Below, one piece after another: positions 6,482 through 14,476 of a DNA stretch of 35,325 bases (its first letter is position 1; each line of letters opens with the position of its first letter). The stretch covers positions 1 to 35,325 of the forward strand of contig CALFJG010000064.1 in the NCBI GenBank assembly GCA_937877625.1. Direction: 5' to 3'. Origin of the DNA: an uncultured Prevotellaceae bacterium (GTDB lineage: Bacteria > Bacteroidota > Bacteroidia > Bacteroidales > Bacteroidaceae). The position numbers and the translations under genes are program-made. The notes beneath the pieces were generated by a model that was not told the origin of the DNA, made no database searches, and was given only the letters and a program-made list of their open reading frames with translations.

Positions 6482-7516
6482 ATGACCGATGCGTCCCACA
6501 CAGAAATAACCTCCGACGAACTATACGAACATTTTCGCATCGTGGCCGACCGCGGGCAGGAACTCCTGCGCGTAGATAGATTTCTGATGGAGCACCTGCC
6601 CAACACGTCGCGCACACGCATACAAGCAGCAGCAGCAGCCGGCTTTATCCATGTGGGCGACGCACCGGTGAAGAAAGGCTATCGCGTGAAGCCCGGCGAC
6701 ATCGTGACGCTGCAACTCAATCGCCCACGCATCGACAGCACCATCCTGCCCGAAGACATTCCACTACGTATCATTTATGAAGACGAGGCGTTGCTCGTGG
6801 TAGATAAGCCCGCCGGTATGGTGGTACACCCCGGTGCCGGCAATTTCAGCGGGACACTCGTCAACGCCGTAGCGTGGCATATGCGCCACATCGCCTCCTA
6901 CGACCCCAACGACCCCAACGTGGGACTCGTACACCGTATAGACAAAGACACCAGCGGGCTACTCGTAGTGGCCAAGACAGCCGAGGCAAAGACCAAATTA
7001 GCACTACAATTCTTCCACAAGACATCGCGCCGCCGCTACCTGGCACTCGTCTGGGGCAACCCCGCCGACGAGGGACGCATAGAGGGCAACATAGGGCGCG
7101 ACGTACGCGACCGCCTGAAGATGACCGTCTATCCACCCGGCAGCGAACAGGGAAAACCCGCCGTGACACACTGGCGCGTAGCGGAGCGTTTTGGCTACGT
7201 GACGCTTGTCGCCTGCCGCTTAGAGACAGGACGCACACACCAGATACGCGCACACTTTGCACATATCGGACACCCGCTCTTCGGCGACGAACGCTACGGA
7301 GGCACACAAGTGCTACGAGGCCAGCCCGGAGCAGCCTACAAAACATTTGTCCACCGCTGTTTCGACCTCTGTCCGCGCCAGGCACTCCACGCACGCACCC
7401 TCGGCTTCAAACACCCCGCAAACGGCAAAGAAATGGACTTTGAGAGCCCGCTGCCCGAGGATATGCACAATCTCTTAGCCCGATGGCGGAGCTACAACCC
7501 CGTAGCACTACAATAA
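6482..7516 (+). CDS. rluD: RluA-family 23S rRNA pseudouridine synthase
   Basis: This 344-residue enzyme converts specific uridines of 23S rRNA to pseudouridine in the cytoplasm. An N-terminal S4 RNA-binding domain (about 28-80: LLRVDRFLMEHLP, SRTRIQAAAAAGFIHVGD, YRVKPGDIVTL) is followed by the catalytic domain. The RluA signature HRIDKDTSGLLVVAKT (about 151-166) carries the catalytic Asp at about 154, and RLETGRTHQIRAHFAHIGHP is the second conserved motif. Domain order and length match RluD, which modifies helix 69, but RluC-like activity cannot be excluded. It begins 9 bp after the PASTA gene and precedes ddl by 29 bp, so these are likely co-transcribed. Confidence 0.9.
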   Translation: MTDASHTEITSDELYEHFRIVADRGQELLRVDRFLMEHLPNTSRTRIQAAAAAGFIHVGDAPVKKGYRVKPGDIVTLQLNRPRIDSTILPEDIPLRIIYEDEALLVVDKPAGMVVHPGAGNFSGTLVNAVAWHMRHIASYDPNDPNVGLVHRIDKDTSGLLVVAKTAEAKTKLALQFFHKTSRRRYLALVWGNPADEGRIEGNIGRDVRDRLKMTVYPPGSEQGKPAVTHWRVAERFGYVTLVACRLETGRTHQIRAHFAHIGHPLFGDERYGGTQVLRGQPGAAYKTFVHRCFDLCPRQALHARTLGFKHPANGKEMDFESPLPEDMHNLLARWRSYNPVALQ

Positions 7517-7545
7517 AACACACCGAAAGAAAAATCCTTCCTACA

Positions 7546-8544
7546 ATGAAAAAGAAAATAGCCATCGTGGCCGGCGGTGACTCGTCGGAATACGGCGTAT
7601 CGCTGCGCAGTGCCGACGGGCTGATGTCGTTTATGGATGCCGAGAAATACGAATGTACCGTATGTGTACTCCACGGCACCGACTGGCACGCCATATACCA
7701 AGGCGCGCAAATACCTATCGACCGCAACGACTTCAGCCTGCACACCGATAACGGGCGCTACACCTTCGACTTCGCCTATATCACCATACACGGCACGCCC
7801 GGCGAGAACGGCCTCCTGCAAGGGTATTTCGACCTCATCGGGATGCCCTATTCCACAAGCGATGTCTTTGTGGAATCGCTGACATTCAACAAATACGCGC
7901 TGTGCAACCTGTTGCGCACACAGCCGGGTCTGGTAGTGGCCGACAGCCTGTTGCTGCGCAAGAACGAGCCGCGGCCAACCGATGAGGACATCGTACGCCG
8001 CCTCGGGCTGCCGTGCTTCGTGAAACCCAACGCCGGCGGCAGTTCCTTCGGCGTAACAAAAGTGAAGACCGCCGACCAACTATCAAACGCCATACACACC
8101 GCGCTGGCCGAAGACAACGAGGTGATGATAGAAAGCCTACTCACCGGCACAGAAATCACCTGCGGATGCTACCGGGGCGCAGGCGAGCTCGTCACATTCC
8201 CACTCACAGAGGTAGTGACCGACCAAGAGTTCTTCGACTACGATGCCAAATACAACGGCAAGGTGGACGAGATAACCCCTGCGCGTATCAGCCCGCACAC
8301 CGCACAACGGGTGCAGGAGCTTACCCGAAAGCTCTATCGCCAACTCGGGTGCTATGGCATCATTCGCGTGGACTATATCTTGCGCGGCAAACCCGGCGAG
8401 GAAGAAATATGCCTGCTGGAAATCAACACCACACCCGGTATGACGGCCACAAGTTTTATTCCACAACAAGTGCGTGCCGCAGGGCTCGACATCAAAGACG
8501 TACTCTCCGACATCATAGAAGGCAAACTCACGACACGCCAATAA
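7546..8544 (+). CDS. ddl: D-alanine--D-alanine ligase
   Basis: The 332-residue product joins two D-alanines with ATP to make the peptidoglycan precursor dipeptide in the cytoplasm. It shows the ATP-grasp layout: the N-terminal MKKKIAIVAGGDSSEYGVSL, the motif IHGTPGENGLLQGYFDLIG, the substrate loop PYSTSD, the ATP-binding KPNAGGSSFGVTKV and the metal-binding C-terminal LLEINTTPGMTATS. The length is standard. I chose the ATG at 7546 because the family starts at this strand; an open frame continues 21 codons upstream into the end of the rluD gene. It is followed after 21 bp by the acyltransferase. Confidence 0.95.
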   Translation: MKKKIAIVAGGDSSEYGVSLRSADGLMSFMDAEKYECTVCVLHGTDWHAIYQGAQIPIDRNDFSLHTDNGRYTFDFAYITIHGTPGENGLLQGYFDLIGMPYSTSDVFVESLTFNKYALCNLLRTQPGLVVADSLLLRKNEPRPTDEDIVRRLGLPCFVKPNAGGSSFGVTKVKTADQLSNAIHTALAEDNEVMIESLLTGTEITCGCYRGAGELVTFPLTEVVTDQEFFDYDAKYNGKVDEITPARISPHTAQRVQELTRKLYRQLGCYGIIRVDYILRGKPGEEEICLLEINTTPGMTATSFIPQQVRAAGLDIKDVLSDIIEGKLTTRQ

Positions 8545-8565
8545 CCTACACACCCGCTCCGCACC

Positions 8566-9756
8566 ATGCAGATTCCCGAACGTTTTGACACCATACGCCC
8601 GTACGAGCCCGAAGAACTGCCCGCGGCCTTGTCGGCACTGTGTACCGACGCGCAGTTTCTACAAGCCATCGCCAACGTGCCGCCGACACTCCTTGGCAAA
8701 GAAGCGGTACAAGGCGCAGCGCAGCGTTTACCAGAACTGCTGGCTCAAAAAGCCGCACAGTGCCACAGCAACTTAGATTTTCAAAAAGCATTCGTCTATC
8801 CGCTCGTTGCGGGATTGGAACAAAACCTCACCAACGGCCTTACGATAGATGCCGCAGCCATAACCGACAAAGCCACACCCCACACCTTTATCTCCAACCA
8901 CCGCGACATAGTACTCGACAGCGCATTCCTCTCCAAACTACTCATTGACGCGGGCTTCCCCGACACGGTAGAGATAGCCATTGGCAACAATCTCTTGGCC
9001 TATCCGTGGATAGAGCGTTTGGTGCGTATCAATAAGGCGTTCATTGTGCGCCGCGGCTTATCGCTGCGCGAAACACTTAGTGCCTCGCATCTGCTGAGCG
9101 AATATATGCATTTCGCCGTGGGGCAGAAGCGACAGAACATCTGGATAGCACAACGCGAGGGGCGCGCCAAGGACAGTAACGACCGCACACAAGAGGCTTT
9201 GCTGAAAATGATGTGTATGGGCGGCGAGGGTACGCCACAAGAGCGGATAGCACACCTGGGGCTTACGCCGCTGGCTATATCCTACGAATACGACCCGTGC
9301 GACTACCTAAAAGCACAGGAGTTTCAGCAGAAGCGCGACAACGCCGACTACAAAAAGTCGAGACAGGACGACATAGACAATATGCGTACAGGCATCTTCG
9401 GCTTCAAGGGGCGCGTGGCCTACCATATCTGCCGCCCGCTGGACGACTGGCTGCACACACACGCCGCACTCAACAAGGCGGACTTCTTTGCCCAACTCGC
9501 CGCACACATCGACAGCGAAATACACAGACACTACACACTCTATCCCACCAACCTCATCGCCTTAGACCTCTTGGAAGGCACGCGCCACGAAGGATATACC
9601 GAAGCACAGCGCACACAGTTTGAAAACTATGTGGACGAGCGCATCGGCCTCGTACGCCTGCCCCACCCCGACGAACCATTCCTGCGCGAACGCATACTCA
9701 CCATGTATGCCAACCCCGCCCGCAACCACTTCGCCGCGCTACAGCCCACCTGCTAA
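8566..9756 (+). CDS. glycerol/lysophospholipid acyltransferase (PlsC-like)
   Basis: This 396-residue protein contains an acyltransferase domain of the PlsB/PlsC superfamily, which moves a fatty acyl chain to glycerol-3-phosphate or a lysophospholipid at the inner membrane. Motif I reads FISNHRDIVLDSAFLS. The spacing from His to the second Asp is one residue longer than the usual HxxxxD, which I believe is a trait of this Bacteroidales branch. A glycerol-phosphate-binding region reads NIWIAQREGRAKDSND, similar to the EGGRSRTG of PlsB. The C-terminal third (LDLLEGTRHEGYTEAQRT) is helical and specific to the family. No membrane segment is evident. It lies between ddl and a lipoprotein gene. The exact substrate is unknown. 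Confidence 0.78.
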   Translation: MQIPERFDTIRPYEPEELPAALSALCTDAQFLQAIANVPPTLLGKEAVQGAAQRLPELLAQKAAQCHSNLDFQKAFVYPLVAGLEQNLTNGLTIDAAAITDKATPHTFISNHRDIVLDSAFLSKLLIDAGFPDTVEIAIGNNLLAYPWIERLVRINKAFIVRRGLSLRETLSASHLLSEYMHFAVGQKRQNIWIAQREGRAKDSNDRTQEALLKMMCMGGEGTPQERIAHLGLTPLAISYEYDPCDYLKAQEFQQKRDNADYKKSRQDDIDNMRTGIFGFKGRVAYHICRPLDDWLHTHAALNKADFFAQLAAHIDSEIHRHYTLYPTNLIALDLLEGTRHEGYTEAQRTQFENYVDERIGLVRLPHPDEPFLRERILTMYANPARNHFAALQPTC

Positions 9757-9778
9757 GCCAAAACCTATTACCCACCCT

Positions 9779-10414
9779 ATGCGCACACTCCTCACCCTTC
9801 TCACCACTATCTTCGTACTCACGGCTTGCTCCGACGACGACGACACCGCCCTGCCGCCCTACGTCAATACGCTGGCCGAGATAGCCACCAGCGCAGAAGG
9901 CAAAGCCGCCTTTATCACCCCCGACGGCGGCGAGCAGTATGCCATCTCCTCCGACCATAGCGGACTAACGCACGACAGCATTTACCGCGTACAGGTGCTC
10001 GCACTCTTCAACGAAGACCACACCGCCTATCTACAGCAAATAAAATCGGTGCTCTCGCCCCTCCCACGCGAGGTGAGCGAAGAGAAGCGCAAGTACCACC
10101 CCGTAGATGTACTCGCGCTATGGAGCAGTAAGCGATATATCAATATGCGCCTCGCACTTCACACCGCCACCGAGCCACACGCCTTCGCCTTTGTGGAAGA
10201 AGGCACAGACATCCTTGATGATGGCACACGCCGCCTGCGACTACATCTCTACCACGACAGAGGAGCAAACCCTGAATACTACACACGCGAAGTATATATC
10301 TCCTGCCCCATCTACCAATACCAAGACCAACTGCGCGAGGGGCAGGACTCTATCATCTTTAGTATCACCACCTACCAAGCAGAACAAGCCCTGCACCTGC
10401 TATATGGACAGTAA
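9779..10414 (+). CDS. NigD-like surface lipoprotein
   Basis: This 211-residue lipoprotein starts MRTLLTLLTTIFVLTACSDD. The signal peptide ends in a lipobox and the mature protein begins CSDDDDT, the acidic surface-export signal of Bacteroides. The body resembles the NigD-like family: an N-terminal barrel (AAFITPDGGEQYAISSDHSG, YRVQVLALF) and a C-terminal region with KYHPVDVLALWSSKRYINMR and LRLHLYHDRGANPEYYTRE. NigD itself was named from a Prevotella bacteriocin locus; the function of the wider family is unknown. The ATG at 9779 gives a normal signal peptide. The longer open frame overlaps the acyltransferase gene and is not used. Its stop overlaps the GNAT start by 11 nt. Confidence 0.8.
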   Translation: MRTLLTLLTTIFVLTACSDDDDTALPPYVNTLAEIATSAEGKAAFITPDGGEQYAISSDHSGLTHDSIYRVQVLALFNEDHTAYLQQIKSVLSPLPREVSEEKRKYHPVDVLALWSSKRYINMRLALHTATEPHAFAFVEEGTDILDDGTRRLRLHLYHDRGANPEYYTREVYISCPIYQYQDQLREGQDSIIFSITTYQAEQALHLLYGQ

Positions 10415-10925
10415 CACACACCCCTCTATGCCAGCAGTACACATACGCCCCGCCGCCGTGCGCGACATACCACGCATCGGCGAGCTACTCGTACAGGTAT
10501 GCAACGTACACGCCGCAGGACGCCCCGACATCTTCATTGCCGACCATCGGAAATACAACAACGAAGAACTGCGCTTCCTTATCAACCAAACAGAGACAGC
10601 ACCTATTCTCGTGGCAACCAACGAGAGCGACGAGGTGGTGGGCTACGCCTTCTGCCAGATACAAGACCACCCCGCCACCGACAACACCCGCCACCGCCCC
10701 ACGCTGTATCTCGACGACCTCTGCGTGGACCAAAACGCACGCGGGCAGCACATCGGCACGCGGCTCTACGAGGCAGTAAAAACACTGGCGCGCGAGCGAG
10801 CATGCCAGTGCATCACGCTCAACGTGTGGGCGTGCAACCCGTCGGCAGAGGCGTTCTATCAGCACCTCGGCCTCAAACCGCTGAAAACCTATTTAGAAGA
10901 AATACTCCCACGCGACGAGGCTTGA
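10404..10925 (+). CDS. GNAT family N-acetyltransferase
   Basis: This 173-residue enzyme transfers an acetyl group from acetyl-CoA to an amine in the cytoplasm. The GNAT fold is clear: IRPAAVRDIPRIGELLVQV (strand 1, helix 1), TLYLDDLCVDQNARGQHIG with the acetyl-CoA loop QNARGQHIGTRLYE, and LNVWACNPSAEAFYQHLGLK at the C-terminus. The conserved VHAAGRPDIF after helix 1 is typical of a Bacteroidales subgroup of unknown substrate. The ATG at 10404 overlaps the upstream stop (ATGGACAGTAA). The ATG at 10428 (MPAVHIRPA) fits homologues in length equally well, and I cannot choose firmly. It is probably the last gene of the run that begins with the PASTA gene, because glmM has its own promoter. Confidence 0.85.
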   Translation: MDSNTHPSMPAVHIRPAAVRDIPRIGELLVQVCNVHAAGRPDIFIADHRKYNNEELRFLINQTETAPILVATNESDEVVGYAFCQIQDHPATDNTRHRPTLYLDDLCVDQNARGQHIGTRLYEAVKTLARERACQCITLNVWACNPSAEAFYQHLGLKPLKTYLEEILPRDEA

Positions 10926-10970
10926 CAAACATTTATCAGACACATCGCTTATACGACCGGGAGTTTTCAC

Positions 10971-10978
10971 TATTTTTG
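10971..10978 (+). promoter_or_regulatory. -7 box of the glmM promoter
   Basis: TATTTTTG fits TAnnTTTG and is 46 bp before the glmM start. The -33 region (CTTATACG, about 10948-10955) is a poor match. The 99-bp gap after the GNAT gene supports a separate promoter. Confidence 0.5.
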
Positions 10979-11024
10979 CACCATAAAGCAAACAAAGCAA
11001 ACAAACCAAACTAATCCTAATACT

Positions 11025-12431
11025 ATGACGCTTATTAAATCAATCTCAGGCTTCCGCGGCACAATAGGCGGCAAGCCAGGCGACACGCTCAATCCGCTTG
11101 ACATCGTCAAAGCCGTCTCCGCCTTTGCACAACTACGCGAGAAAGTGGCCGGACAAGGACAGATCCGCCGCAAAATCGTTGTCGGGCGCGACGCACGCAT
11201 CAGTGGCGAGATGGTGAGCCACGTAGTTTGCGGCACCTTGATGGGACTGGGCTACGACGTGGTAAACATCGGGCTGGCCTCTACGCCAACCACCGAGATT
11301 GCCGTGACGATGGAGCACGCCTGCGGCGGCATCATCCTCACCGCCTCACACAACCCGCGCGAATGGAACGCGCTGAAACTCCTCAACGAACGCGGCGAAT
11401 TCCTCCCCGCAAAAGAGGCACAGGCCGTTGTGCGCCTAATGAATAAGGAAGACTTTATCTATCCCGACGTGGACCACCTCGGACAGTATGTGAAGAACCT
11501 CTCCTACGACCAACGCCATATCCAAATGGTGAAAGACTTGGAACTCGTCGATGTAGAAGCCATTCGCAACGCCCACTTCCGTGTGGCACTTGACACCGTG
11601 AACAGCGTGGGCGGCCTCGTACTGCCGCGCCTGCTCGGACAACTCGGTGTGACAGAGGTGAAAGGCATCAACCTGGAACCTACGGGCGAGTTTGCCCACA
11701 ACCCCGAGCCGCTGGCTAAGAACCTCGGCGACATTATGGATATGATGCGCCGCGAAGGAAACTTTGACATCGGCTTCGTGGTGGACCCCGACGTTGACCG
11801 ACTGGCTATCATCTGCGAAGACGGCACGATGTACGGCGAGGAATACACACTTGTCACCGTAGCAGACTACGTGTTGCAGAATACGCCCGGCAACACCGTT
11901 TCCAACCTCTCCTCCACCCGCGCCCTGCGCGACATCACCGAGAAATACGGCTGCCGATACACCGCCAGTGCCGTGGGCGAGGTAAACGTAGTGACGAAGA
12001 TGTACGAAACGGGAGCCGTGATAGGCGGAGAAGGAAACGGCGGCGTCATCTACCCGCGTGCACACAGCGGACGCGACGCACTCGTAGGCATAGCTCTGAT
12101 CCTTACCTATATGGCCAAACTCGGGAAGAAAGCCAGCGAAATGCGCGCTATGTATCCGCAGTACTTTATGGCAAAGCAACGCATCGACCTCAGCCCCGGC
12201 ACAGACATCATCGGTATTCTCAACAACATCAAAGAACGCTTCAAAGACGAACAAGTTACCGACATCGACGGCGTAAAGGTAGATTTTGCCGACAAGTGGG
12301 TGCATCTACGTAAATCAAACACCGAGCCGATTATCCGCGTTTACTCCGAGGCACACACTCAAGAAGAAGCCGAAGCACTCGCGAAGCAATTTGTAGACCT
12401 CGCCTACGCGTATAGCGGCGAGACGTTCTGA
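11025..12431 (+). CDS. glmM: phosphoglucosamine mutase
   Basis: The 468-residue product interconverts glucosamine-6-phosphate and glucosamine-1-phosphate, the step leading to UDP-GlcNAc for peptidoglycan and lipid A. The alpha-phosphohexomutase motifs are in order. The active-site serine lies in ILTASHNPREWN (about S108), the metal-binding loop is DPDVDRLAI (about 254-262), the sugar-binding loop is GEGNGGVIYP, and the phosphate-binding loop is RKSNTEPIIRVYSEA near the C-terminus. The N-terminus LIKSISGFRGTIGG is typical. Phosphoglucomutase or phosphomannomutase activity is possible in this superfamily, but the SNTEP phosphate loop and start favour GlmM. It is followed by two repeat elements and then the convergent M16 peptidase. 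Confidence 0.88.
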   Translation: MTLIKSISGFRGTIGGKPGDTLNPLDIVKAVSAFAQLREKVAGQGQIRRKIVVGRDARISGEMVSHVVCGTLMGLGYDVVNIGLASTPTTEIAVTMEHACGGIILTASHNPREWNALKLLNERGEFLPAKEAQAVVRLMNKEDFIYPDVDHLGQYVKNLSYDQRHIQMVKDLELVDVEAIRNAHFRVALDTVNSVGGLVLPRLLGQLGVTEVKGINLEPTGEFAHNPEPLAKNLGDIMDMMRREGNFDIGFVVDPDVDRLAIICEDGTMYGEEYTLVTVADYVLQNTPGNTVSNLSSTRALRDITEKYGCRYTASAVGEVNVVTKMYETGAVIGGEGNGGVIYPRAHSGRDALVGIALILTYMAKLGKKASEMRAMYPQYFMAKQRIDLSPGTDIIGILNNIKERFKDEQVTDIDGVKVDFADKWVHLRKSNTEPIIRVYSEAHTQEEAEALAKQFVDLAYAYSGETF

Positions 12432-12445
12432 CCGCTAAACTAACC

Positions 12446-12487
12446 AGAAGAGCAAAGCGAAGCGTACTTCAGCTTTGCCTTAGCGAG
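12446..12487 (+). repeat. partial copy of the dispersed 85-bp repeat
   Basis: AGAAGAGCAAAGCGAAGC, CTTCAGCTTTGCCT and TAGCGAGC match the central blocks of the copies at 2091-2175 and 15933-16014. The flanking blocks are absent, and the junction hairpin begins almost at once, so the two families are nested or adjacent here. Confidence 0.6.
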
Positions 12488-12493
12488 CCGCCT

Positions 12494-12607
12494 TGCCGGA
12501 GTGCAGGCGGCTCGCCTGCATTGTCCCCAAAGGGCAAAGCTCCGCCTGCAAGGTTATGTTTTTTTGCCCTTGCAGGGCATTGCACGCGCGCCGCGTGCGC
12601 TCCGGCA
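12494..12607. repeat. convergent-junction hairpin repeat, copy 2
   Basis: The arms are 12494-12537 (GCCGGAGTGCAGGCGGCTCG, then TGTCCCCAAAGGGCAA) and 12564-12607 (TTGCCCTTGCAGGGCATTGC, then GCGTGCGCTCCGGCA), with a 26-nt loop. The layout is the same as at 1136-1267. It lies between glmM (plus) and the M16 peptidase gene (minus). The rest of 12432-12667 holds no gene that I can support. Confidence 0.75.
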
Positions 12608-12667
12608 TACGGCTCGCGTTAAGACGAACCGGTTGCCGACATCGGCGGCGTAAAGTTACCAAGCGTA

Positions 12668-13924
12668 TCAACGTTCATATACGAGCGTTGATAGTTTGTC
12701 TGGCGTTAGATATTGTTGCGCCACGCGATGAAGCTCGTCGGCAGTGATGGCTTCTATCTCTTGGCAAATCTGTGCTACGTTGCGCACGACACCGTAGTGG
12801 GCAAAGGTTCTTCCGAGGGCTAAAGCATAATGTTCGAAACTATCAGCGGCAAGTTGTGTCTGGCGCACAAACTGACGCTTTGCCGCTTGCAGCGTACGCT
12901 GATGGAGGGGTGCGGCGGTGAGGCGTACACACTCTTTATGGAGCAGGGCGAGACAACGCCTCACGTCGTGGGCGTCGCAGCCGAAATAGGTAGTCCACAC
13001 ACCGACATCGGGATAGGTGGTGAGGTAACTCTCAACGGTATAAACCAGCCCGGCCCGCTCGCGCAGCGCGATATTAAAACGTGCATTTGACGCGGCTCCG
13101 CCGAGGATGTTTGTGAGCAACTGCAAGGGGCGCAACGCAGTGCCATAGCCGCCCGCCGTGGCAGTGCCTACCACAACATGCGCCTGATGTGTGTCTTTGT
13201 GTTCCACGAAGGAGAACGGCTGCGTTTCAGCAACGTTCACAGCATCATAACGTGAAGCGGAAGCACAAGCCACGTTGCTTACATCGCCGACACGTTGCAT
13301 TGCCATACCAATAGCGTACTCGGCACGGCGGAAGTCTATATCCCCACACACATAAAACACACAGTTTGCAGGACGGTAATAGGCTCCGGCAAAACGTTGC
13401 AAATCGGCTGTGGCATACTGCCGCAAACGCTCCGGGCGGCCTAAGATATCGCGCCCCAAGGAAATGCCGGGGAAAAGACGGCTCTCAAAATCGTCGAAGA
13501 TAAGTTCGGCGGGCGAATCGCGGAAGCTATCTATCTCATCGCAGATTACCTCCACCTCCTTAGTAAGTGCACGCTGTGGGAAAGTGCTGCAAAACACCAA
13601 GTCGCACAGCACATCAGCCGCAAGCAGGAAGTCGCTCGGCATCACCGAGGCATAGTAAACGGTTTCCTGCTTGGTGGTAAAGGCACTTAACTCACCACCG
13701 CGACGTTCTAAGACGCTCGTTATTTGCCGTGCCGAACGGCGGAGGGTGCCTTTGAAACTAAGGTGCTCCACGCAGTGTGCCAACCCGCTGTCGGCGGCAT
13801 CTTCGTGGCGCGTACCCGCACCGACCACGATGCCACAATACACCGCGCTACTCTGCCGACGCTCCATCACCACGCGTAAACCGTTGGGCAACGTGGCTGT
13901 ATAAGTATTCCGTGTAAGGCTCAT
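12668..13924 (-). CDS. M16 family zinc peptidase (processing-peptidase-like)
   Basis: This 418-residue protein belongs to the pitrilysin-type peptidases. The inverted zinc motif is HCVEH (about 50-54) within SGLAHCVEHLSFKGT, and the third ligand should be a Glu in KEVEVICDEIDSF (about 123-130). The C-terminal inactive-like domain includes GGAASNARFNIALRERAGLV and SYLTTYPDVGVWTTYF. The length is that of single-module bacterial M16B enzymes. No signal peptide is visible from the ATG at 13924, so the location is uncertain; the 18-codon upstream extension runs through a -7 box and is unlikely. Substrates are unknown. Two promoter-like sites lie upstream, one on each side of the 21-bp repeat array. 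Confidence 0.85.
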   Translation of the reverse strand: MSLTRNTYTATLPNGLRVVMERRQSSAVYCGIVVGAGTRHEDAADSGLAHCVEHLSFKGTLRRSARQITSVLERRGGELSAFTTKQETVYYASVMPSDFLLAADVLCDLVFCSTFPQRALTKEVEVICDEIDSFRDSPAELIFDDFESRLFPGISLGRDILGRPERLRQYATADLQRFAGAYYRPANCVFYVCGDIDFRRAEYAIGMAMQRVGDVSNVACASASRYDAVNVAETQPFSFVEHKDTHQAHVVVGTATAGGYGTALRPLQLLTNILGGAASNARFNIALRERAGLVYTVESYLTTYPDVGVWTTYFGCDAHDVRRCLALLHKECVRLTAAPLHQRTLQAAKRQFVRQTQLAADSFEHYALALGRTFAHYGVVRNVAQICQEIEAITADELHRVAQQYLTPDKLSTLVYER

Positions 13925-13946
13925 TGTCTTTCTGTTTTTGCTCACG

Positions 13947-13954
13947 CAAAAGTA
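13947..13954 (-). promoter_or_regulatory. proximal -7 box for the M16 peptidase gene
   Basis: CAAAAGTA on the plus strand is TACTTTTG on the minus strand, 22 bp upstream of the ATG. No good -33 TTTG is present at 19-21 bp. Confidence 0.4.
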
Positions 13955-14049
13955 GTAAACGAAACGCAAACGCCGCACCTTTTGCCTCAGGTATGTGCTA
14001 TGGTCTCACAGCACCCACCGTTGCAGCAACAATGCCCCTTACGCCTTAA

Positions 14050-14238
14050 CACGCCTAATTTTTAAACGTAGTCCGACCGTGATTAAGCGTAGTCCTTTTG
14101 ACTTTAAACTCGAGTGCTTTGATTTTAAAATCAAAGGCTTTGATTTTAAAATCAATCGGATTGATTTCAAAATCAATCGGACTATGTTTAAAACCCGTCC
14201 GAGCATATTTAGAATCCGTCCGCTACATTTCCTCTTTC
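14050..14238 (+). repeat. array of nine 21-bp units with palindromic cores
   Basis: The segment divides into nine units of exactly 21 bp. The best units, at 14113-14154, contain the perfect palindrome TGATTTTAAAATCA (14120-14133, 14141-14154), separated by short linkers such as ATCGGAT. Units become more divergent toward both ends (CCGAGCATATTTAGAATCC). There are no unique spacers, so it is not a CRISPR. The 21-bp period is two turns of the helix and keeps every palindrome on the same face. The array lies upstream of the M16 gene, downstream of a second promoter. A second array with the same unit order starts at 35220. The rest of 13925-14476 holds no gene that I can support. Confidence 0.85.
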
Positions 14239-14387
14239 CCGCTTTTGCCCTCCTCGGGTTGATGATACGGTTTTGGGTTTCTCGGGTTCGAAGCAACCAA
14301 GAACAAGCGTCTGCAAACGCCTCTTGTTATGCACAATATCCGCACGGGCTACCCTACAAAAGCAGATGCGCCCCGGGAATAACGGCG

Positions 14388-14417
14388 CAAAAGTAGCGAA
14401 AAGCCTTGGAAAGCAAA
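14388..14417 (-). promoter_or_regulatory. distal promoter upstream of the M16 gene
   Basis: On the minus strand TTTG (14414-14417), 18 bp, then TACTTTTG (14388-14395) is close to consensus. A transcript would run through the 21-bp array into the M16 peptidase gene. Confidence 0.5.
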
Positions 14418-14476
14418 ACACCTACCACGCCTAATATGCCGCAAGCCCAATCAAGACAAAGCGGGCAGGCAACGGA

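Noticed and set aside
14050..14238. CRISPR array
   Set aside because: Units are contiguous 21-bp repeats with no unique spacers of 30-40 bp, and there are no cas genes in the window.
13995..14396. Plus-strand ORF with repeating FDFKI heptads
   Set aside because: The heptad pattern is just the 21-bp repeat read in frame; the opposite strand is open too, so the DNA repeat and not a protein explains it.
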